Source: Hymenopellis radicata (lineage: Eukaryota > Basidiomycota > Agaricomycetes > Agaricales > Physalacriaceae). Taken from it: a stretch of 64,000 nt of DNA. A program made the position numbers and the translations under genes. The stretch lies in assembly GCA_015501595.1 (NCBI GenBank), contig JADNRX010000117.1:62001-126000 (forward strand). Direction: 5' to 3'. The notes under the pieces are model-generated. The model ran no database searches and was not told the DNA's origin. It saw nothing but the letters and a program-made list of their open reading frames with translations. This document shows, piece after piece, positions 57,065 to 64,000 of the stretch. The first letter of the stretch is position 1; every line of letters begins with the position of its first letter.

Positions 57065-58885
57065 CTTCAACAGTCAGTCAGCTAACTCAAAACTTGTCGG
57101 AGAGACCTCTAATTCGGTTTCCAGTGTCCAAAAGCTGCCCAAATTTCTGTCCTTGTTCTTTCAACTTCGACGGCGACTCATCCCCATTCCATGCTCAACT
57201 CGGAAAATGTATAGCCTTCGATACACCGACACCTGAGCGACATGGCATACTTGAGTATGTGCGCAATATCGAGCCGGCCGTAGCGTCGTGTCGGGACCGG
57301 GTGTCGCGTCTAACAGCAGTGCTAGCCGACGCTCAAAGCCAACTCGATTCCCTCGAAGAATTGCGCAGGGCGCATATTAAACTCTTTCCCCCTATTCATA
57401 TGCTTCCCGCTGAAGTCTTACTGAAAATCTTCGAACTTGCGGTGGAGAAACCGTACAATTTCTCGTTAATCAAGAACTCGCCGTGGTGCCTCGGACACGT
57501 ATGTCGCCTTTGGAGGCAAATAACATCGGTGCCTTCTTCGCTGTGGTCGTCCGCATACTGCCGGCCGTCATATTATCACGGGTACTCTGGAGAAATGCTA
57601 GCAACCGTCTTCGAAAGGTCATTACCCTTGGTGTTTGACTATGACATGGAAGGAGAGTCTACTATCGACATCCTCAAACGTCATTCCCTGCGCTGGCAGG
57701 ATGTCACTCTCTCCAGTCATCCAGACCTCTTTATACAGCAGTTGGGAGAGGTCGGACCATTGCCGCTTTTGACGACCGTAGTGCTTAACTTCACGGACTG
57801 GGCTGGGTTCAGGCCGAAGAAGTGTACCCTTGCACAGATTCTGCACGTCTTTCAATCCGCACCTAAGCTGCAATCCCTCAACTTGAAAAGTAGCTCTTCA
57901 CTGGAAGGTCTGACCCCACTACCGCCTGCATTCCCCTGGCACCAGCTAACACATCTCGAGCATTCCCTTCTGTCGTCCACATTCCTTCTTGACTGTCAGC
58001 TATTGTTACATTGCCCTCATCTGCAGTCGTACATCACCCACACACGCAAAGAACCGGGCTCATCCGATGCTGTGGCTCATTTGAAACTAAAATTCCTCGA
58101 TATTAAACATGTTGCGCTACTCCGGTATCTTCAGTGCACATCCTTAACAGAGCTCAAGATTGATACTGGGAGTATTGACTACGTGGACGACGAAGAAGTA
58201 GAGGGATACACCTCTTCCTTCAGGACCTTTCTAGCCAACTCGCCAATGCTCACGTCTATTTCGGTCCGGGCGCCGTCCTCGAGACGGGCCTGCCCTTTTA
58301 TTCCTACATTCACGTCCCCGACCATTCAATCAATGAAGCTCGACATTACAGGGAACCATGAGGACCTCGTACCTCTTGTTGCTTCCGCTACGCCCTTCCT
58401 GGTCCCGCATATGACTTATCTGGAGTGTACGAGCAGCCGATTTCTCGCTAACACGGCGTTATTGGTTCAAACATTGTTCACCGTAATCCAATCCCGTTGG
58501 CGTGTTGAAAGAAGAGAGGTGGCTAAGCTACAAAGTGTCCGCCTGTTTTTCGGACGTAATTATCGGGCCGGAGGCGATGAAGATTCCGATGAACTTGGCC
58601 GCATGATAGACAGCCTTCGACTGTTCAAAGAAGAAGGTTTGGACGTTGTTGTCTTTCAGGGTATGTGCTTTGCTTTTGTTGCCTCATTCGCTCAATTTTT
58701 TCCAGAATTTCCAGGCGTGGACAAACCTAATCGGAGGCTGTTGTAAATATGCTCAGGAAACGATTTAAAAAATGGCTTAGAACCAGTTCAATAAGGAATG
58801 GTACTATTACACCTACTACGCTGATGAATTTGCAACATGTCTGTGCCAGACATCCGTACAGAAGTGATGATCAGCTTTCTGGCTC
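57065..58885. repeat. Inverted duplication of F-box block (copy 3)
   Basis: Inverted match to 48270-50080. The pair flanks a 7-kb spacer holding VPS1 and the DUF6699 gene. Confidence 0.85.
57125..58746 (+). CDS. F-box/leucine-rich-repeat-like protein 3 (intact main exon)
   Basis: Uninterrupted exon from an acceptor (TTTCCAG at 57124, conserved in the paralogues) to TAA 58744: 'CSFNFDGDSSPFHAQLGKCI', 'AFDTPTPERHGILEYV', coiled coil 'DRVSRLTAVLADAQSQLDSL', F-box 'PIHMLPAEVLLKIFELAVEK' with 'HVCRLWRQITSVPSSLWSS', then LRR-like units ('PKLQSLNLKSSSSLEGLTPL', 'TIQSMKLDITGNHEDLVPL') and C-terminal 'LGRMIDSLRLFKEEGLDVVV'. No in-frame ATG precedes the F-box within the exon, so a short upstream exon must supply the start. 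It was not found. The only paralogue of the three with an unbroken frame. Confidence 0.8.
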
Positions 58886-58889
58886 AAAT

Positions 58890-59680
58890 GGCTACCGGCA
58901 TTAGTGGAAACTTGACGGGCCCCAGATGAGAAACATACCACCCAAGTCGCCTTTCCGAATGTGGCTTCAAGCGCGTCCTTGTCTCCAGTTCCGAAAAGCG
59001 CGCAAGAATGGTCTAGCCAAACGCCGTTAGCGTCAGATGAGACAAACCTCAGGACGACTTACTCTCTTCGTAGACACCAACAAATGTCTCGGGCCAGAGG
59101 GGTCGCAGTTGGCCCACTGCACGTCGAAGCACTTCGTCTTCTTATCGAGAGAGCAAGACGAATTTGATCAGTCGTTCCAAACCACAGCCGAAGAGACAGC
59201 GGACGATAACAGTCTCAACGTTCCTCGAGATGCCCATCGAGGATGTGAGGGGGTTAGGGACCGTTTGAACGACTTCAGCGGGAAGAGTAGACGCCGCGCC
59301 GCCAGCAGTAATTACCAAAGCGGTTGCTTAGTTTTATTAGGAAAGATGATGCGGTACACTTCTGACTTCGGAGTTGTCGTGGATAGCTACATTGCGGAGC
59401 TTGCCAGCCTGATAGTTCGAATGCCATCTCATCCTGGAGTCGACGTCACCACACAACGGAGACTTAGGGCCGAACTCATTATTTCCTGCAGCCTAGGCTA
59501 AGGAATTGAACACTTGACTTGAACAGACCTAACCAAAAGATGATAGGTACCCTTCCTCCTCGAGATTAGCAAGTCTTTGGATACCTGGGGATCATTCGAT
59601 ATCAAAACCCATCTCGTTTTCGTTTTTAACGCGTCGTAGAACGGTGCCGATACCTGGAACCCCTACTTGGCTGGTATGCG
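58890..59680. pseudogene. Rearranged relic of small secreted protein family member 3
   Basis: On the minus strand 59330-58890 encodes the family's C-terminal half ('KKTKCFDVQWANCDPSGPET', 'ALFGTGDKDALEATFGKATW'). On the plus strand 59540-59680 encodes the exon 'EISKSLDTWGSFDIKT' found in member 2, and 59450-59530 matches the upstream region 47540-47620. The two halves are therefore inverted relative to each other and the signal-peptide exon is gone. Confidence 0.65.
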
Positions 59681-59920
59681 CGTTTAGGCACATTGGGTGA
59701 GTAGCAACCCAGTATCCTAAGGGGGCACGCTGGAATAGAGCACGCATAGCACATTCCGATACAAAGGAGAACGAGTAAGCTGCACAAGAATAGACATGGG
59801 TTGTGGTCAGTGACTCTAAGTATAAGTAGCCGAAGGAGATTGACAACTTACATCAAATACTTCGGTCAGTCTCTCCCCAATACAGTTATCCATAAACATA
59901 TCCATATATGAAGACATATA
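59681..59920. other. Short spacer, no gene seen
   Basis: 3' flank of the following minus-strand gene. No conserved frame. Confidence 0.4.
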
Positions 59921-60595
59921 TCACTTAGCATCAGCGACTTTCCCGCAGGCCTTGCATGTTCGAATCTCTTCGCTTGCCATCCACTTTTCAATGACAGGCT
60001 TCAGTTGCGTACCAAGGTCGTAGCAGTGGAAGGATTCCTCGTAAATGACCGTAGGCTCAGGGTGAGAACCCTTCTCGCAGTACCAGCGCAGGCGATCTTT
60101 GAAAATTGATCTCAGGACATGCAGATGTATTCATATAGATTGACTCACCGAGTGATTGGGCAGGACGCTCCCGCTCAATCACGACACCGATAGTGTTCGC
60201 AAAGCGTACCGGGTTATGTGGTGTGTTCCCTGATACACGCGTCAATTACTCGTCCGCCTAGGCAAAGGCTAATGCGCACCGGGAAGGAGAAACATTTCAC
60301 CTCTTCGATGCGTGTGTCTCTAAACACGCCATCGTCCACTGTTCTGAGAAGCATTCCACCTTTGTATTGGTAGAACCACTCCTGGGAGACGACGTGAGAT
60401 GTATGTTTCTTGTTGATGGCGACTACAAACCTCCGTCTCGTTGATATGATAGTCCTTCCTCTCGTTTGGACCTCCGACGGCCATGACAATGAAATCCCCG
60501 CCCTTGTAGAGGCAGAAGTTGTTCACAGGCGGCTGAAGAAGCCCTTTGTTTTCTTCGAGCCATTTTGGAAAGTTTATTGGGGGCAGTAGAGGCAT
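59921..60595 (-). CDS. BNA1: 3-hydroxyanthranilate 3,4-dioxygenase
   Basis: Cupin iron enzyme of the kynurenine pathway that opens the ring of 3-hydroxyanthranilate on the way to quinolinate and NAD. ATG 60595 '[20 protein letters not shown]', '[20 protein letters not shown]', '[14 protein letters not shown]' plus '[12 protein letters not shown]' across an intron (iron His and Glu). Next come '[19 protein letters not shown]' (third iron ligand His), '[20 protein letters not shown]' and a tail '[13 protein letters not shown]' with one CxxC, then TGA at 59921. One G/C appears missing at 60300-60301: adding it gives the expected 'EGEMFLLPG' instead of 'EVKCFSFP'. Exon order and length match the single-cupin fungal enzyme. 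Confidence 0.93.
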
Positions 60596-61113
60596 GGTGG
60601 AAGTAGAAAAGCAAGATCTGAGTTATCTTAACAAGGTCTCGATCAGGACTCGACCAAAATCCGGCAGGCACATGTAGAAAAGTATACAGCGTCTCAGCTG
60701 TCTGTCTCGCCGTGTTTCCTCCATGGACTCAACCTAAAGGAGATTCATCTTTTGAGCCCAGTCTGTGATAGCAGTGAGCGTGAGGAGGGGGGATGCTGCA
60801 CAAACCCGAGATTGGATGAGCAGTACATGATGAACGAGAGTCTACAGTGGACACTGAATAGTGTGTGAGTTTATGCAGCCATCGTAGTCGTTCAAGTTGA
60901 AGTCGTCGATAAATTTGAGATTGGGACGTCCGACGAGATTCTTCAGCGAGTGAAAGTCTCAGGTTCTTCAGGATTTGGGACGCAGAGCAAGACATTCGCG
61001 GTCTGAGAGAGCAAACAAGGTTTTGGGCGTGTGGAAGAATCGGCTTCGCGGACCGGAACCCTACTCAGCCTTCGTAAGCGTTGCGTAAGCGTACTACTCG
61101 CTTGCCCACCTCC
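60596..61113. other. Divergent intergenic region between BNA1 and GPI8
   Basis: No coding similarity seen. Open frames on the minus strand here (60.7-61.2 kb) lack family resemblance. Confidence 0.4.
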
Positions 61114-62544
61114 ATGATGGCGTTGCTCATCTATTTCGATTGTTCTTGTTATTATCGGCAGCCTTGACGGTGCTAGGAAACGACTCTCAGGATGCCGTCG
61201 TCGAGGACTTTTTCTCGGGAAGCTCAAACCACACAAACAACTGGGCAGTCCTGGTCTCTGCATCAAAATATTGGTTTAATTATCGGGTATTCTCTTTCTT
61301 CACCCCGCTCAGCTTAGTCTGACGGCTGTTACAGCATATGTCGAATGCACTTGGAATGTACGCGTCTGGATTAGCCTGAGTGACTGCGATGAGCTCAACA
61401 ACGACCACGACAGGTACCGTACCGTCAAGCGGCTCGGCATCCCGGACTCTAATATCATCCTGATGCTCGCAGACGACGCAGCCTGCAATGCACGGAACAA
61501 GTTCCCGGCGAACGTCTACGCGAATACGGGACACGCGCTCGATCTGTATGGCGACAACATCGAAGTAGATTACCGTGGCTATGAGGTGACGGTGGAGAAT
61601 GTAATACGGCTGTTGACTGGTGCGTTATAGATATGTCGTTATGGCTTTTGGGACTTAATATTCTGCGCATAGGTCGAATGGAGCCTTCTGTACCTCGCTC
61701 GAAGCGACTGCTCACTGACGACCGTTCGAATATTTTCGTTTATATGACTGGACACGGCGGCAACGAGTTTCTCAAGTTCCAGGATAGCGAAGAAATCAGC
61801 GCTCACGATATTGCGGATGCATTTGAGCAGATGTACCAGAAGAAGCGGTGCGTTCAAAGCCGTCTTCATGTTCTGGTTTCTTACTCAGAGGCTCAGATAC
61901 AACGAAATATTCTTCATGATGGATACTTGCCAGGCCACGAGCATGTACTCTCAAATTTACTCTCCCAACATTCTTGCTACTGGTTCTTCACAAGTCGGAG
62001 AGAACTCTTACTCAGTACGCCCTTCTCTGAGTCCGTAACGCTTCACTGATGGAACTTACAGTACAGCAATGATAATGACCTAGGCGTGTCAATAATTGAC
62101 CGCTATACTCACTACATCCTTCAGTTCATGGAGGGCATAAATAAGACTTCGCATACAACTATGGAGGATCTTGTCAGTTTTGCGCCTACCTCTATGACCA
62201 GTTGTCTAATCCAGCTCTTGACACAGTTCAACTACTACGACGTGAAAGCTATTGGCTCACATCCCGGAGTACGCTCCGATCTCTTTAATCGACGTCTCAG
62301 CGATACTCGTATCACTGATTTCTTTGGCGGTGTGGCGCACGTCGAGGTGTCGGAAGAGGAACCTAGACATACGCCTGTCAATACCGCAGAAGAGCGTCCT
62401 GGAACTGAGGAAACGCATCAGATTGTTAAGGCTGCTCCTCCGATGGTTCTTACTACACCACAGGGTACTACGAAGGCTTGGAGAACATGGGGATCGTTTG
62501 GAGTTGTGGGATTGTTGGTGGGATTGGTGGCACTGAAACGGTGA
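61114..62544 (+). CDS. GPI8: GPI-anchor transamidase catalytic subunit (GPI8/PIG-K)
   Basis: Legumain-like (C13) cysteine protease subunit that swaps the C-terminal signal of a protein for a GPI anchor in the ER. A hydrophobic leader ('[12 protein letters not shown]') precedes '[20 protein letters not shown]'. Then '[20 protein letters not shown]', '[20 protein letters not shown]' (catalytic His), '[20 protein letters not shown]' (catalytic Cys), '[16 protein letters not shown]' and '[18 protein letters not shown]'. A luminal linker leads to the C-terminal membrane helix '[16 protein letters not shown]' before TGA 62542. The ATG is uncertain: 61114/61117 are the nearest candidates but not in the same frame as the leader, so a small intron or an indel lies between. 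Confidence 0.92.
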
Positions 62545-62805
62545 TGTTGTATATACGAATTTCGTATATTGTAGAATGAATATATTTACTCTTAATCAGG
62601 TACGCCACGCTTCATCCTCTTTGGCATTGATGATTACTAACGATCATCCCGGCGTAGATCGTATCTGTTCAAACGGACACTATCGCGATGTTGAAGAACC
62701 GTATAACCGCGCTTGAAGCCCCTCAGTGTCAGAGAGGACAAGGTTGCCCATTAAAAGCTCAGCGGAAAGGGGGGATCCGTTAACGGTTTTCTCCCAGAGC
62801 CCACC
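62545..62805. other. Intergenic, no gene seen
   Basis: 3' flank of GPI8 and promoter of the secreted-protein gene. No coding similarity. Confidence 0.4.
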
Positions 62806-63985
62806 ATGCATCTAACTGTACCCATTCTTTCGTTAACTATATTTTCAGCTTTCCTGTCTGTCTCTGCCCGTATTGGCTTCCAACCACCACCTAATCGCGA
62901 CGTCGTCCCGTACCTTAATAATGCCGCGCGCATGAGCCAAGGCCTCCCTCTTCTCAAGCCGAAGCGACTGTTCTCAAAAAGTGCGTCTTACTTTGCGTTC
63001 TCTTTCGCTTGTTTGTCTGACGCGTTGCAGAATCGACTTCAACACCTTCTGGCTTCCCCAATTTCTGGCATGTTACCGAAAACACAGTGTGCGTAATGAC
63101 ATCTGGCAACAAAAAATTACGGCGTGCTAAGAGCTAGAGATAGACAAACTGGCGCTTTGGGATGCTATGACAGCGCTGGAAATCCGCTTGGGTTTATCTC
63201 ACCTGGAGGGCCCTTGACGCTTCCCCCGACAACCAAAACGACTACCCCCGATCGAAGGTCTACGTACACATATCCAAGTTGGGATTTTCCCACTCCCAGT
63301 ACACCCGATGGAATATTTCCTATCTACATTTCGGCAAGACTTCTCAGAGGTAGCATTCTTCACAACTTTGAGCTGAGGTCTATCTAGGGACAGACAACGT
63401 ATACCCTACAAGGCCTGGGGAGCTGTAGCGGCGGACTCGATCTCAAGCCCACGAGCTCGGAGTATGTCCCAAGCTCTCAGCCTTATGAGTCTTTCTGAAG
63501 CGCTTGGTAGCCACGTTCCTATTCGTATCTCTGCGAATTACAGTACGCTCTGCAGCTTAGTCTCTGTCTAAAGGTCTGACAGCACCTCAGATCCCAAGGG
63601 CTATGTTCCGAACTGCGTGAGCGGCGTCGCCAGTCTGAAAGTCGAACCGTGGATCTGGTCTATTGACTCCAGCACTGGAGAACTCAAGGCTCAGTGGATC
63701 AACTCGGATGGATGTGAATCTCTTACGCTTTTCTTTGCGTGTGCTGTGCTGACCCTCTGCAGCCACGACTCCGAACTATCTTTACTACAACTCCGCCATG
63801 CAGTATATCTGGTTGGTTGGGGACTACGAGGCCGCGCGATCGTTTATTGGCGACTCAGAGCCAATCGTAAGTTGTTCTTGTTCACCGATGATTATTCGGC
63901 AGCGAATTGAGACTAACATCAACTTCAGTCTATCTACTTCGGTACTTTAGCTGATTGGGACGGCTACTTCTTTCCTCAAGTCTAA
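62806..63985 (+). CDS. Secreted protein of a basidiomycete family of unknown function
   Basis: ATG 62806 starts a signal peptide, 'MHLTVPILSLTIFSAFLSVS'. Later exons give 'VLRARDRQTGALGCYDSAGN' and 'PLGFISPGGP', a middle part whose intron joins (63350-63600) I could not fix, then 'EPWIWSIDSSTGELKAQWIN', 'TTPNYLYYNSAMQYIWLVGD', 'YEAARSFIGDSEPI' and 'IYFGTLADWDGYFFPQV' before TAA 63983. The pattern 'I.A.D..TG..lGY/F', then 'W.i...tgeL.aqWiNsDGs.p.t', then 'l.lvGD..a' is that of a widespread mushroom secreted family, and the C-terminal part is distantly like the small secreted proteins at 23.7 and 58.9 kb. Function unknown. Confidence 0.7.
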
Positions 63986-64000
63986 TGGGTTTCGGCCGTG

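Noticed and set aside
1..64000. Transposons, CRISPR arrays, tRNA or rRNA genes.
   Set aside because: No transposase or reverse-transcriptase reading, no regularly spaced repeats and no recognisable tRNA boxes. CRISPR is not expected in a fungal genome.

Overview
The window is nuclear DNA of a filamentous basidiomycete, almost certainly an Agaricomycete. Genes are split by many introns of about 45-65 nt with GT..AG ends. The gene content also fits: families largely confined to these fungi (DUF6593, DUF6699, F-box/LRR expansions, small secreted proteins, a divergent sesquiterpene-synthase-like gene, an A-T-TE NRPS-like enzyme) sit among ordinary eukaryotic housekeeping genes. I saw no tRNA, rRNA or CRISPR array, and no intact transposon.

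Layout. 1-4310: 3' part of a class II (Ams1-type) alpha-mannosidase. 4339-8676 (-): Dicer-like RNase III, head-to-head with a phosducin-like protein (8837-9795). 10124-10790: small acidic/basic conserved protein with a clear CRE+TATA promoter. 11145-15394: membrane-anchored beta-propeller/amidohydrolase fusion. 15606-17152: aldo-keto reductase. 17620-21463 (-): first A-T-TE NRPS-like gene. 22.2-30.9 kb is accessory: a DUF6593 relic with a nonsense codon, a small secreted protein, a degenerate terpene-synthase-like gene, a kinase, broken copies of the last two, and an intact DUF6593 gene. 31113-36335: SCAP (sterol sensor, -) facing a conserved membrane protein (+). 36844-37992: pyruvate dehydrogenase protein X. 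38.2-44.3 kb: an unresolved ORF region, an AKR 3' fragment and the second NRPS-like gene in inverted orientation. 44.4-50.1 kb: two F-box/LRR genes (-), one broken, with a truncated secreted-protein gene between them. 50501-52940 (-): VPS1 dynamin. 54869-56455: proline-rich DUF6699 protein. 57.1-59.7 kb: third F-box/LRR gene plus a rearranged secreted-protein relic, inverted relative to the 47.5-50.1 kb block. 59921-60595 (-): 3-hydroxyanthranilate dioxygenase. 61.1-62544: GPI8. 62806-63985: secreted protein.

Two themes stand out. (1) The accessory intervals are built from nested segmental duplications. The largest, an AKR-tail plus NRPS-like block of about 5.3 kb, recurs inverted and apparently circularly permuted about 17.5 kb away. 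(2) About a dozen otherwise conserved genes are each knocked out of frame by the loss of exactly one base, nearly always in a C/G run. This points to homopolymer consensus errors rather than real pseudogenes, so predicted breaks here should be read with care. The NRPS-like gene with its neighbouring AKR is the best candidate for a small natural-product locus.
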